Source of the DNA: Gemella cuniculi DSM 15828
GTDB lineage: Bacteria > Bacillota > Bacilli > Staphylococcales > Gemellaceae
DNA: 64,000 nucleotides
Direction: 5' to 3'
NCBI RefSeq assembly: GCF_000425665.1
Contig: NZ_AUDW01000006.1
Location: forward strand, 53,146-117,145
The translations under genes were made by a program, and so were the position numbers. Positions within the stretch are counted from its first letter, which is position 1, and every line of letters starts with the position of its first letter. Under the pieces are notes generated by a model. The model had not been told where the DNA came from and did no database searches. It saw only the letters and a list, made by a program, of their open reading frames with translations. Positions 20,858-30,680 of the stretch are shown piece by piece.

Positions 20858-22168
20858 TTATTCTATTATATTGACTGTAAGTTGTTCTAAATATTTTTTC
20901 AATGAATTATCAATTTCACTATCCATTCCTTTTGTGGCATTTAAATCTAGCTTAATCTCAACTTTCTCATTAAAGTTTTGAACCATAACTATATTACTTA
21001 AAACACAAATATTAGAAACTAAACCACAGAATTCTACTTCCTCATAGTCGCTTCGTGAAATATACTTAGCCAAACCAATGCTTGCAAACGAAGTTTTTGT
21101 AAAAATCTTTTTAGCATCTTTCTCATACTCTGCTATTTTTCCATATAATTTATGTCCCGAAGTATCAACTATACAATGTTCTACTGGAATATACTTCCCT
21201 TCACGTGTACTCAAGTAATTAGTATAATGTGTATCTTTTGTGAAAATTACATCTTGATCATTTTTTAAATATTCTTCAATTTTTTTTGAAATTATATGCT
21301 CAATTTTTTCAGCATCTTTTAGGCCTAGGGAACCATCAACAAAATCTTTTTGATAATCAACGACAACTAATGCTTTCTTACTAGTATTATTTTTTAAAGT
21401 AATTCTTATATAATAGAATACCACAATAATTAATAACATAATTGAAACGTAAAATATTAATGTACTTACAAATTTAGGATGAATTCTGGGCACAGTTATT
21501 AATTTATAAATAAATATAATAATTGCCAAAATAAAAGGAACTGATAAAAATTTAAGCTGTTTTTTAAAATAAATAGAAAAGTCTTTTTTGCCTAACTTTT
21601 TATAAATTAAATATACAAATAATCCTACTAAACCTATTATAACTGCTAAAGTTCCATACTTATGCATTAAATGAAATACACGGTGTGCACTTGGTCCCAA
21701 TACATATCCAAGAGTAATAAACGTTCCTACCCACAATATTCCTCCAAATGTTGAGTAAAGATGAAATCTTTTTGCATCTACTTTTGTTATTCCAGAAAAA
21801 TATCCAAGAATATGTCTAACACCTGGAAGATAATACGCAATTATTATCACTATATTACCATACTTATTAAAAAATTCTGAAGCTTTTGTCATTCTGTAAG
21901 GCGTTAGCCCAACATAACCGCCATATTTATCAATAGCCTTTGTTCCTAATCTTCTTCCAACTTCATAAGAAAATTGCATTCCTATTATCGTTCCCAATGC
22001 ACTTGCAATTATCATTCCAATATAACTTGCATGTCCTCCATAAGCCATAATTCCTGCAAAAAGCATCATTGTTTCACCAGGAAGTGGGAGTGCTGCAAAT
22101 TCAAGTATAAGAGAAATGAATAATATTAAGTAAACATGTTCAGCTAATAGTTTAAATAGCATTTCCAT
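20858..22168 (-). CDS. DedA-family membrane protein fused to an isochorismatase/nicotinamidase domain
   Basis: A 436-residue two-part protein. Residues 1 to about 200 are a DedA/SNARE-associated transporter-like domain (LPLPGETMMLFAGIMAYGG; then YEVGRRLGTKAIDKYGG; and YYLPGVRHILGYFSGI), linked by two more membrane segments. From about residue 263 comes a cysteine-hydrolase domain resembling nicotinamidase: ALVVVDYQKDFVDGSL with the catalytic Asp, KDTHYTN and VEHC contributing metal-site Asp/His residues, and GLVSNICVLS with the nucleophile Cys near residue 385. All catalytic residues I look for are present, so the domain is probably active in NAD salvage. DedA proteins are linked to lipid flipping. 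No frameshift is seen; the fusion is read in one frame. Confidence 0.8.
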   Translation of the reverse strand: MEMLFKLLAEHVYLILFISLILEFAALPLPGETMMLFAGIMAYGGHASYIGMIIASALGTIIGMQFSYEVGRRLGTKAIDKYGGYVGLTPYRMTKASEFFNKYGNIVIIIAYYLPGVRHILGYFSGITKVDAKRFHLYSTFGGILWVGTFITLGYVLGPSAHRVFHLMHKYGTLAVIIGLVGLFVYLIYKKLGKKDFSIYFKKQLKFLSVPFILAIIIFIYKLITVPRIHPKFVSTLIFYVSIMLLIIVVFYYIRITLKNNTSKKALVVVDYQKDFVDGSLGLKDAEKIEHIISKKIEEYLKNDQDVIFTKDTHYTNYLSTREGKYIPVEHCIVDTSGHKLYGKIAEYEKDAKKIFTKTSFASIGLAKYISRSDYEEVEFCGLVSNICVLSNIVMVQNFNEKVEIKLDLNATKGMDSEIDNSLKKYLEQLTVNIIE

Positions 22169-22298
22169 ATATAAACTATTCTCCTTTGCATATAAATATT
22201 TTAAATTATACCATATTTAATCTTTGTCCGCAAACTGTAAATTATATGTACTTATACTACCACATTTAATTAATCGTTACTTAAAATTAAAATTAAAA

Positions 22299-22341
22299 AA
22301 TCAAAACTTTGAAATTCATTATTTATTTCAAAGTTTTGATT
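22299..22341. terminator. Terminator of secDF (also reads on the plus strand)
   Basis: AATCAAAACTTTGAAAT and its perfect 17-base complement around a nine-base loop, with A/T-rich flanks on both sides. Lies 14 bases beyond the secDF stop. Confidence 0.7.
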
Positions 22342-22355
22342 AAATTTATTTTTTA

Positions 22356-24650
22356 TTAAACTAATACTTTATCGTTTTCTTTTCTTTCTTTTTGTGATTG
22401 ACGTACTTTTATTTCTATCTTTCCTTTTTTATTTAACTCACGAACTTTCAATACTGCCCATAATTGTGCTGCAACAAATAATGATGAGTAAAGTCCAAAA
22501 ACTAATCCTATTAACAATGCAACATTAAATGTATAAATTGAACTACTTCCTACTAACAACATTACAACTACAGTAATTATAACTGTTAAAACTGTATTAA
22601 TAGATCTTGTCAATGTTTGTCTCAATGAAACATCAACTAGTTTATAAATTTGCTCTTTCGAGGTTAAAACCTTTTCGTGACGCATATGTTCTCTTATTCT
22701 ATCAAATGTAACAATTGTATCGTTTATAGAATAACCAACAATAGTAAGAATTGCTGCAATAAATGTTATATCAACTTCTAAACGAAGTATACTCGTCATA
22801 AATATAATAACTGCCACATCATGTAGAAGTGCAATAACACTTGTCAATCCCATTCTCCATTCAAATCTAAATGCAACATACAATATAATACCTATCGAAG
22901 CATAAATTAAGGCATACATCGCATTTTTAGCAAGCTCTTTACCTATAATTGGTGATACCACACTAAGATTAGCATCTTTCTCATATTTTTTAGAGAAAAA
23001 TTCTTTTATTTCAATTGATTTGTCTTGACCAAAGCTATCTTTTGAATGTACTGTAGCTTGTTTTTTATCTGGAGATAAAACTATCTTATCATCTTTTATA
23101 TTAAGCTCACCTAAATCTTGTTTTACCTGCTCTATATTTAACTCTGAATTAGATGAAATATCGATACGTGTCCCACTAGAAAAATCTATCCCAAGATTTA
23201 ATTTAAATATTCCTAAAGAAATACTTCCTGCTACCATTATTGCAATACTAAATGCAAAGAATTTTTTCATATGTTTAGTAAAGCTTATTCCCTCAAATTT
23301 AGTGTGCAAACTAAGTGAATTTACACCAAATTTATTTTCACTAATATCTTTTTTATTAACACCAAAATAGCCAGGTTTGTTATTAAAGAAATTAGAATTA
23401 ACTAGTAAACTAAGAAGTAATCTTGTTCCAAATACTGCAGTTATAAAGCTGACAAGTATTGACAGTAGCAGCATAGTTGCAAAACCTTTAACACTACTTG
23501 TTCCAAAAATAAATAACACTATCGCTGCAATTACTGTTGTAAATTGTGAATCGAATATTGTCCATAATGATTGCTTAGCACCATCAAGATAAGCTTTTTT
23601 TAGTGGATATCCAGCACGTACTTCTTCTTTTATTCTTTCATACATTATGATATTAGCATCAACTGCCATACCGACTCCCAAAATCAATGCGGCAATACCA
23701 GGAAGTGTAAGTACCCCTGAAATCATATTAAAGAAGACGACTGTAATGTATACATAAGCTACCATCATAACACTTGCAACAAAACCTGGAACTCTGTAAA
23801 TTACTAACATGAATAAACAAATTATTCCAAGTGCGATTGCCCCAGCTAAAACAGTTTGATTCAATGCATCAGTACCAAATTGTGCACCAACTGAATTTGA
23901 ATAAACTTCAGTAAGTTTAACAGGAAGTGCCCCTGAATTTAACAAAGCAGCCATATTCTTTGCTTCTTTCACAGTAAAGTTTCCTGTGATTTGAACATCT
24001 TTTGAATTAATAGTTTGTGTTACTTGAGGTGCCGATATATATTTAGGATTAGCTTTTGCTGATTCAGCTTTAAATGAATCACCTTCATTGTAATCCATCC
24101 AAATTACCATTAAGTTTTTTCCAGTTCCACGCTTACTAACATCAGCAGTAATATTCCCAAATTTATCCCCGTCTTTTAATTTCAAATTAACAATAGGCTT
24201 AGAATTTTGATCAAAACCTTGTGATGCACCATTTTCTTGAAGATCAGAACCATCAAGAAGTATTTTGTCATCAACATCTCTAATTGTCAAGTTCGCCTGA
24301 GTTGATAAAACTTTTCGTGCTGATTCTTGATCCTTAACACCAGCTAATTCAACTCGTATTCTGTTACCTGATTCAACAGTAATAACTGGTTCACTTACAC
24401 CTAATATATTAATACGCCTACCAATAGTATCAGCAGTTGCTTTTACTGCTGTTTCATCTATTGTTTGTCCATCTCTTAAAGGTTCTACCTGGTAAAGAAC
24501 CTCAAATCCACCTTGAAGATCTAATCCCAAATTTACTTTTTTTGCATTAGATTGAGCAGTTAACCCTATTGATGTTAGGATTATAACAACTAATGATAAA
24601 AAAGCTAATATTCTACTTGATTTTCTCTTCTCGCTTTTTCTTCCTCTCAT
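22356..24650 (-). CDS. secDF: Protein translocase SecDF (fused SecD-SecF)
   Basis: Membrane component that uses proton motive force to pull secreted proteins through SecYEG. 764 residues: a SecD half with NLGLDLQGGFEVLYQV near residue 40 and VKATADTIGRRINILGVSEP, a large external domain, six membrane segments including GMAVDANIIMYERIKEE, then a SecF half with NLGIDFSSGTRID and VGYSINDTIVTFDRIREH. SecD and SecF are fused in one chain, as in Bacillus subtilis. AAAGGAG precedes the start. Confidence 0.96.
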   Translation of the reverse strand: MRGRKSEKRKSSRILAFLSLVVIILTSIGLTAQSNAKKVNLGLDLQGGFEVLYQVEPLRDGQTIDETAVKATADTIGRRINILGVSEPVITVESGNRIRVELAGVKDQESARKVLSTQANLTIRDVDDKILLDGSDLQENGASQGFDQNSKPIVNLKLKDGDKFGNITADVSKRGTGKNLMVIWMDYNEGDSFKAESAKANPKYISAPQVTQTINSKDVQITGNFTVKEAKNMAALLNSGALPVKLTEVYSNSVGAQFGTDALNQTVLAGAIALGIICLFMLVIYRVPGFVASVMMVAYVYITVVFFNMISGVLTLPGIAALILGVGMAVDANIIMYERIKEEVRAGYPLKKAYLDGAKQSLWTIFDSQFTTVIAAIVLFIFGTSSVKGFATMLLLSILVSFITAVFGTRLLLSLLVNSNFFNNKPGYFGVNKKDISENKFGVNSLSLHTKFEGISFTKHMKKFFAFSIAIMVAGSISLGIFKLNLGIDFSSGTRIDISSNSELNIEQVKQDLGELNIKDDKIVLSPDKKQATVHSKDSFGQDKSIEIKEFFSKKYEKDANLSVVSPIIGKELAKNAMYALIYASIGIILYVAFRFEWRMGLTSVIALLHDVAVIIFMTSILRLEVDITFIAAILTIVGYSINDTIVTFDRIREHMRHEKVLTSKEQIYKLVDVSLRQTLTRSINTVLTVIITVVVMLLVGSSSIYTFNVALLIGLVFGLYSSLFVAAQLWAVLKVRELNKKGKIEIKVRQSQKERKENDKVLV

Positions 24651-24772
24651 GAAAGTTCTCCTTTATTTTTTAATAGTATATAAATAGTAAAATTATCAAT
24701 CAATTACACTATTTTCTTATAATTAATACGCTATCTTCTAATTTATCAAATTTTTGTAAAGTTAGCAAGAGT

Positions 24773-25606
24773 TTATTTTATTTTTTTATAATATTTTTCA
24801 ACATATTCTATAACGGAAAAATTATTATTATTCCCTATAACTTCATCACACATACTTTGAATCATTTGACTTGCATTATTAGGACAAACACTCCAACCAG
24901 CCACATCGAACATTTCCTTATCATTAAAATTATCTCCAAAAACCACACAATTTTCTAGCGAATAACCATAATGTGCTGCTAATTTTTCAATTGCAGTTCC
25001 TTTATTGCATCCTTTAGGCATCATATCAAAAAAATCAGTTGCCGAAAAAGTACCATCCGCTTCTATTTTTTGAGTTACCTTTTTGTAAAAGCTTTCAACT
25101 TTACTATGATCTTTAGAAATCATCATAATTTTTTGGCAATTTTCATTATTTTTTTTTATTTCACCTATAATATCCTCATGTATGTACATTGGAGTTTTTA
25201 AGTCATTCGGCATATTTTCTTCTAACTTCTTCATTCGTGCCATACTAAATGATAATCTATCACAATAAATATAATTAAGAGTATAAATGTGAAATTCAAT
25301 AGAATTATCATTTAGTTCTTGAAACATATCATAAATAATTTCTACTTGTTCAATAGAAAAACTTTTTTGATAAATTATTTCCCCTGTTTTTAAGTTTCTT
25401 ATTAAACTTCCATTATTTGAAATTACAACGTCATTCATTCCTAGATTATGATAGTAATGTTTTACTGCTATATCAGGCCTTCCAGTCGCTATAATAAATT
25501 TACTACCTTTATCCTGTAATTTTGTAATTACATCTTTTGCATTAGAGGCAACCTCTTTCTTATCGTTCAGAAAAGTCCCATCCATATCTGTAATAAACCA
25601 CTTCAT
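24773..25606 (-). CDS. Cof-type HAD hydrolase
   Basis: Cytoplasmic phosphatase of the haloacid dehalogenase superfamily, Cof subfamily, 277 residues. Motif I is FITDMDGTFLND at the N-terminus, motif II IATGRPD, motif III MPKGCNKGTAI with the Lys, and motif IV VVFGDNFNDKEMFD near the C-terminus. Sugar phosphates or flavin/pyridoxal phosphates are the usual substrates; here unknown. Three bases after the GtrA-like gene, so probably translated together. Confidence 0.88.
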   Translation of the reverse strand: MKWFITDMDGTFLNDKKEVASNAKDVITKLQDKGSKFIIATGRPDIAVKHYYHNLGMNDVVISNNGSLIRNLKTGEIIYQKSFSIEQVEIIYDMFQELNDNSIEFHIYTLNYIYCDRLSFSMARMKKLEENMPNDLKTPMYIHEDIIGEIKKNNENCQKIMMISKDHSKVESFYKKVTQKIEADGTFSATDFFDMMPKGCNKGTAIEKLAAHYGYSLENCVVFGDNFNDKEMFDVAGWSVCPNNASQMIQSMCDEVIGNNNNFSVIEYVEKYYKKIK

Positions 25607-25609
25607 AAA

Positions 25610-26041
25610 TTACTTTTTCTCCTTTGTAAAAACTAAAAATTTACTAATAACATAATTGGCAACAAGTACTACAAATTGAATAATAAATTTTGATAAATAT
25701 GCATTCATTCCTAGATAAATAAATAATTCAACTCCAAATACTTCTATTACCAATGTAGATAATCTTGCTGTAAAAAATTTTGTAAGTTCATAAAAAACTT
25801 TTTTTAATCCTGTAGCTTTCGAATTAAATACATATTTTGCATTAACAAAATAAGCAAATAAAATTGATAACGTTATTGATATTAAATTTGCTGGACGTAC
25901 TTCCATCCCATAATAATATAAAATAAAATATGTAATTACATTAACTAATGTCGTACAGACTCCAAAGAAAATATAATTAACTACACTTTTGTATTTAGGT
26001 TGCTTGTATAGCTCTAGCATTTTAGTTATTAAATTTTTCAT
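25610..26041 (-). CDS. GtrA-like small membrane protein
   Basis: A 143-residue protein with four membrane segments typical of the GtrA family (VVNYIFFGVCTTLVNVITYF, then a charged NAKYVFNS loop, and NYVISKFLVF at the end). Such proteins often carry lipid-linked sugars for wall or teichoic-acid glycosylation, a role inferred from family only. ATG 26041 follows AGAGGA; an ATG at 26074 adds 11 residues but has a poor ribosome site. Confidence 0.75.
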   Translation of the reverse strand: MKNLITKMLELYKQPKYKSVVNYIFFGVCTTLVNVITYFILYYYGMEVRPANLISITLSILFAYFVNAKYVFNSKATGLKKVFYELTKFFTARLSTLVIEVFGVELFIYLGMNAYLSKFIIQFVVLVANYVISKFLVFTKEKK

Positions 26042-26127
26042 ATCATCCTCTTTAATATTAAATTTTGCTAACATCTAATTATATACCTAGAAAATCTTTT
26101 TTTCAACTTATTATATGCTTAAGTAAT

Positions 26128-26178
26128 AAAAAGAGAAGGAGCTAGCCAAATTCAAACTCTATCTTCCTTCCCTTTTTT
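26128..26178. terminator. Terminator of prfC
   Basis: AAAAAG-A-GAAGGA pairs with TCCTTC-C-CTTTTT with one mismatch around a 24-base loop. T-rich on the prfC (minus) strand and also on the plus strand. Confidence 0.6.
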
Positions 26179-26182
26179 TATT

Positions 26183-27748
26183 TTATAACTTACTAAATAA
26201 TTTTATTTCTGGATATTTATCATTAAACCAATTCATTGCAAAATCATTTTCAAATAAAAACACATAATTATCTTGCAAATCTTTTACCAATATACTTCTA
26301 GAACTAGACATGTTTTCGTTTATCGCCTCTTCGTTTTCAATCCAACGTGTAGTTTTTTGTCCAATTCTTTCCATTATAACTTCTGTATTATATTCATTTT
26401 TCATACGATGTTCAAAAACTTCAAATTGAAGTTGACCTACTGCACCTAAAATAATTTGATTAGTATGTAATGTTTTATAATATTGAATCGCTCCTTCTTG
26501 AACTAACTGTTCAATACCTTTATGAAAATGTTTTTGCTTAAGAACATTTTTCGCAGAAACTTTCACAAAAATTTCTGGTGTAAATGATGGTAATGCTTCA
26601 AATTCTACTTTTTTATTTTGATAAAGAGTATCTCCAATTTGATAATTCCCACTATCATAAAGTCCAATTATATCTCCAGCATAAGCAACATCAACCGTCT
26701 CTTTATCATCAGCCATAAAGTTAGTAGAACGAGAAATCTTTAGTTTTTTTCCTGTTCTGGCTAAATTTACATCCATACCTCGGTTAAATTCTCCCGAACA
26801 TACACGTAAGAATGCTATTCTATCTCTATGCTTAGGGTCCATATTAGCTTGAATTTTAAAGATAAATCCTGAAAAATCACGATCTGTTGGTTCAATACTT
26901 TCTTCATGAATACCACGGCGACCTTTTGGTGTTGGTGCATTGTCAACATAATAGTTTAAAAAGCTTTCAACTCCAAATGATGATAATGCCGAACCAAAGA
27001 AGACTGGTGTTTGCTCTCCGTTTAATTGTTTTGCGTAATCATATTCCACCCCTGCTTCTGTAATTAATATCATATCTTCTACACATTTTTGATACATAGA
27101 ATCACTAGATAATGGATTATTATCTACTATATTGTAATTTTCATCTAATTCTACAAAGTCACTATCTTCCTTAAATGGTTCTATATAATGATTTTTTCTA
27201 TCCATTATCCCAAAAAAGTTTTGCCCCATTCCTACTGGTAAATTCATAGGATATGTTTCTATTTCTAGTTTTTCTTCTATTTCTTCTAATAATTCTAATG
27301 GATCTTTTATTTCTCTATCCAATTTATTGATAAAAGTAAAAATTGGTATTCCTCTCATTTTACAAACTTTAAAAAGTTTTAAAGTTTGTGCCTCTATACC
27401 TTTTGCTCCATCAATAACCATAACTGCACTATCAACAGCCATAAGCGTCCTATATGTATCTTCAGAAAAATCTTCATGTCCTGGAGTATCAAGAATATTT
27501 ATAATTTTATTATCGTAATCAAACTGCATCACTGAGGAAGTGACAGAGATTCCTCTTTGTTTTTCAATGTCCATCCAATCACTTTTTGCATACTTACCTG
27601 TTTTTTTTCCCTTAACTGTCCCCGCTTCTCTTATAGCTCCACCAAAAAGTAGAAGTTTTTCTGTCAAAGTAGTCTTTCCTGCATCAGGGTGTGAAATAAT
27701 TGCGAATGTTCTTCTTTTTTCTACCTGTTCTCTTATCTTTTCTAACAC
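26183..27748 (-). CDS. prfC: Peptide chain release factor 3
   Basis: Translational GTPase that recycles RF1/RF2 after termination, 521 residues, normal length. G1 is [14 protein letters not shown]2 [10 protein letters not shown]3 DTPGHEDF, G4 NKLDRE; the C-terminal part has [13 protein letters not shown]. The start is GTG at 27748 with AAGGA seven bases upstream. Confidence 0.96.
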   Translation of the reverse strand: MLEKIREQVEKRRTFAIISHPDAGKTTLTEKLLLFGGAIREAGTVKGKKTGKYAKSDWMDIEKQRGISVTSSVMQFDYDNKIINILDTPGHEDFSEDTYRTLMAVDSAVMVIDGAKGIEAQTLKLFKVCKMRGIPIFTFINKLDREIKDPLELLEEIEEKLEIETYPMNLPVGMGQNFFGIMDRKNHYIEPFKEDSDFVELDENYNIVDNNPLSSDSMYQKCVEDMILITEAGVEYDYAKQLNGEQTPVFFGSALSSFGVESFLNYYVDNAPTPKGRRGIHEESIEPTDRDFSGFIFKIQANMDPKHRDRIAFLRVCSGEFNRGMDVNLARTGKKLKISRSTNFMADDKETVDVAYAGDIIGLYDSGNYQIGDTLYQNKKVEFEALPSFTPEIFVKVSAKNVLKQKHFHKGIEQLVQEGAIQYYKTLHTNQIILGAVGQLQFEVFEHRMKNEYNTEVIMERIGQKTTRWIENEEAINENMSSSRSILVKDLQDNYVFLFENDFAMNWFNDKYPEIKLFSKL

Positions 27749-27802
27749 TGTCTTATCCTTTCATCTATAAATTTATAAAATATTGTAATTAAAAATTTGT
27801 CA

Positions 27803-29299
27803 TTAATTTTTTCCAAATTTTTTATACGCTTCTTCTAGTGCAACTATTGGATCTGAATGCCAAACTTTTTTTCCACCTTGAAGTATCTCATAATCTTCTC
27901 TTCCTTTTGATGCTAAAATTACAACATCTCCTGGTTTTGAAAGTTCTATCACTCTTTTTACAGCATCCGTTCTAAACCAAACTTTTTCATAATTTTTATG
28001 TGTCATTCCTTTTTCGATTGACCCCATAAGAAGCTCTACATCTTCATCACGTGGACTGTCGGTCGTAATTACAACATAATCAGCTTCTGAAATAATTTCT
28101 CCAATTAAAGGTCCCTTAGAAATATCGCGTCCTCCTCCCATTCCTGTTACCAAAAGGGTACGTCTATTTTTCCTAATGTTCCTTGTTGCCTCAAGAAGTT
28201 TTTTATAACCATCTGGTGTATGTGCAAAATCACTAATTATATCTATTGGAAGATCATCACCCAAAATTTCCATACGACCATACAAAGCACCTAGCTTCGG
28301 TAATATGGATATTATTTCTTTCATACTGTATCCTTTTAACCAAACTGAAATAATAGCAGCAAGAATATTACTTACCATAAAATCTCCAATATAATTAATA
28401 ACACAGTCAAAAGTTCCTTCAGGAGAACTTAAAGAAAAAGATGTTTTATAATTTTTATTTTCTTTATATTGTTTTATGTTATATGCATAAAAATCCGCTT
28501 TTTCATTTTTTATTGAATAAGTTATTTCTTGATGGTATAAGCATTTAGACATAATAGGATAATACAAATCATCCATATTTAAAACACCATACTTAGCTTC
28601 GTCCAAATTATTTCCTAATGTTGAAAACAGTAAACTTTTATCATAAGCATAAGTTTGCATATCACCATGAAAATCTAAGTGTTCATGAGTTAGATTGGTA
28701 AAAATTGCAACATTAATATCTACATTATAGATGCGACCGAGTACCATTGCATGTGATGAAGCCTCAAATGCAAAATTTTTTATTTTATTTTTTCGTACAT
28801 CACCCATTTTATTGTGTAATGTAACCACATCCGGAGTCGTATTTCCTAAATAAAGTGGTTTCTCATCATTTTTTCCAAAGCCATTTGTTCCCAAATATGC
28901 ACTACTTTCTCCAAATTCGCGAAGCATATTATGGATCAAAGTTGAAATACTAGTTTTCCCATTTGTACCAGTTACTGCTACTGTATGAATTTTTTCACCT
29001 TTATTTATATTTTTAGCAATTGTACTTGCAATTTTTTCAATCTCACTTTCCTTCACAACAACCATAGCACAATCACACAAATCATAATTTTCATAATGGC
29101 TCGCAATAATCAGTGCCGCACCTTGTTTAATCGCTTTTTCTATGTAATCATGTCCATCTACAGTATAACCTTTTATTGCAACAAATACATCTCCTTCTCC
29201 AATCTTCCTAGAATCTTGAGAAATATTTTTTATATTTTTTGGCAATGTACCATAAATAGTTTTAATTTTTATATTATTTATAATATCTAATATATTCAT
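27803..29299 (-). CDS. murE: UDP-N-acetylmuramyl-tripeptide synthetase MurE
   Basis: Mur ligase adding the third stem residue to UDP-MurNAc-L-Ala-D-Glu in the cytoplasm. 498 residues. The ATP loop is VTGTNGKTSISTLIHN near residue 115 and the central region has FTNLTHEHLDFHG. The amino-acid-specificity motif reads TDSPRDED: it keeps the Arg of the DNPR motif of meso-diaminopimelate enzymes but has Ser in place of Asn, so substrate cannot be assigned by motif alone. Lysine is expected for this kind of organism. Confidence 0.92.
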   Translation of the reverse strand: MNILDIINNIKIKTIYGTLPKNIKNISQDSRKIGEGDVFVAIKGYTVDGHDYIEKAIKQGAALIIASHYENYDLCDCAMVVVKESEIEKIASTIAKNINKGEKIHTVAVTGTNGKTSISTLIHNMLREFGESSAYLGTNGFGKNDEKPLYLGNTTPDVVTLHNKMGDVRKNKIKNFAFEASSHAMVLGRIYNVDINVAIFTNLTHEHLDFHGDMQTYAYDKSLLFSTLGNNLDEAKYGVLNMDDLYYPIMSKCLYHQEITYSIKNEKADFYAYNIKQYKENKNYKTSFSLSSPEGTFDCVINYIGDFMVSNILAAIISVWLKGYSMKEIISILPKLGALYGRMEILGDDLPIDIISDFAHTPDGYKKLLEATRNIRKNRRTLLVTGMGGGRDISKGPLIGEIISEADYVVITTDSPRDEDVELLMGSIEKGMTHKNYEKVWFRTDAVKRVIELSKPGDVVILASKGREDYEILQGGKKVWHSDPIVALEEAYKKFGKN

Positions 29300-29392
29300 A
29301 CTATCTACCTTTTTTCAAATTTTCTAACTCTTAAATTATAACACGCATATGATTAATAAACAACAAAATAAAAATAAAAATCGTTTAATGAG

Positions 29393-29421
29393 TTGCACTG
29401 AAACTAAAACTAGTGTAATAT
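29393..29421 (+). promoter_or_regulatory. Promoter of the class I methyltransferase gene
   Basis: TTGCAC, 17-base spacer, TAATAT, about 50 bases before the plus-strand gene at 29475. Confidence 0.55.
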
Positions 29422-29474
29422 ATTAGAAAATAAATTATAAATAACTATCACACAAATTTAAAAAGGAGATTTTT

Positions 29475-30638
29475 ATGGAATACAAAATAATTTTAGAGTT
29501 ATTGAATCAAATATCTTCTCATAATATTTCTAAAATGACTTTTGCTAATATAAGAAACAAAGAATTAGAACTTGACAAAGTAATAGCAAAACCTGTCAAA
29601 ATAAAAAATAAAATACATATCCAATTTGAATATCATTTCAAACGAATTATAAAACATAAAAACATATTAGCTAGTGATACTGAAAATATAAAAATTATTT
29701 TAGAAGAGCTATTTTCTCTCGCTAAAGATATTAATTTACAAACTAGCGATGAAATTATTAATGTGAAAATTTCTAAAAAATTTAAAATTAGTATCAACAG
29801 AAAAAAAATACAAAAAAGAGAAATTTCCTTTGAACACAATGTTAAAAAAGAATATTTCCTTGATGAAAATAAAATCTATCCTTTTCTAGTTGAATTAGGT
29901 ATTCAAAGCAATAGTGGAAAGATTATAAAAAGTAAATTTAACAAATTCAGACAGATTAACAAATATTTAGAATTTATTAAACAAGCCATCTCCATACTTG
30001 ACACAAAAAAGGAAATTACAATATTAGATTTTGGAAGTGGAAAAAGCTATTTAACATTTTCTTCATACTACTATCTTAGTAACGTTTTAAATTTAGATAT
30101 AAACATTATAGGAATTGACTTGAAGAAAGAAGTTATTGAACATTGTAATAAAATAGCAAAAAAATTAAATTTTGAAAAACTCAAATTTGTATATGGTGAT
30201 GTTATCGATTATAAAAATGCAAATGAAATTGACATGGTAATCAGTCTTCATGCATGTAATACGGCAACTGATGTTGCGATTCTAAAAGCACTAGATTGGC
30301 AAGCTAAAGTATTTTTTGCTGTACCATGTTGTCAAAAAGAAATCAATAGTCAATTAAATTCAAACTATCTTCCAATTATGACAAAACACGGTATTGTAAA
30401 AGAAAAACTTTCGGCACTGTTAACTGATTCCATACGTAGTGAAGTCCTTGAAGCATACGGTTATAAGTCGGATATAGTGGAATTTATTTCAGAAGAAAAT
30501 ACTCCAAAAAACCAACTTATTCGTGCATATAAGATCAATAAGAATATTAATTACAAAAAGATTGAAGATATTGAAAATTTCTTAAACGCACTTAATGTAA
30601 AAATGTTTTTAATTAATGAAATTAAACGTAAATTTTAA
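29475..30638 (+). CDS. Class I SAM-dependent methyltransferase, function unknown
   Basis: A 387-residue protein. The C-terminal half is a Rossmann methyltransferase: ITILDFGSGKSYLTFSSYYY (motif I, near residue 180), IIGIDLKKEVIEHC, VISLHACNTATDVAIL, and VPCCQKEIN. The HACNTATD and PCC motifs match a family with eukaryotic METTL25-like members, often annotated as RNA methyltransferases; the substrate is unknown. The N-terminal 150 residues have no recognisable domain. Monocistronic, with AAAAGGAG eight bases before ATG. Confidence 0.75.
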   Translation: MEYKIILELLNQISSHNISKMTFANIRNKELELDKVIAKPVKIKNKIHIQFEYHFKRIIKHKNILASDTENIKIILEELFSLAKDINLQTSDEIINVKISKKFKISINRKKIQKREISFEHNVKKEYFLDENKIYPFLVELGIQSNSGKIIKSKFNKFRQINKYLEFIKQAISILDTKKEITILDFGSGKSYLTFSSYYYLSNVLNLDINIIGIDLKKEVIEHCNKIAKKLNFEKLKFVYGDVIDYKNANEIDMVISLHACNTATDVAILKALDWQAKVFFAVPCCQKEINSQLNSNYLPIMTKHGIVKEKLSALLTDSIRSEVLEAYGYKSDIVEFISEENTPKNQLIRAYKINKNINYKKIEDIENFLNALNVKMFLINEIKRKF

Positions 30639-30648
30639 CAAACTAAAA

Positions 30649-30678
30649 CTCAGTTGAATCTACTTCAACTGAGCTTTT
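30649..30678. terminator. Terminator between methyltransferase gene and brnQ
   Basis: CTCAGTTGAA/TTCAACTGAG 10-base perfect stem with a five-base loop, then CTTTTT on the plus strand. It sits just past both convergent stops and may serve both. Confidence 0.8.
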
Positions 30679-30680
30679 TA

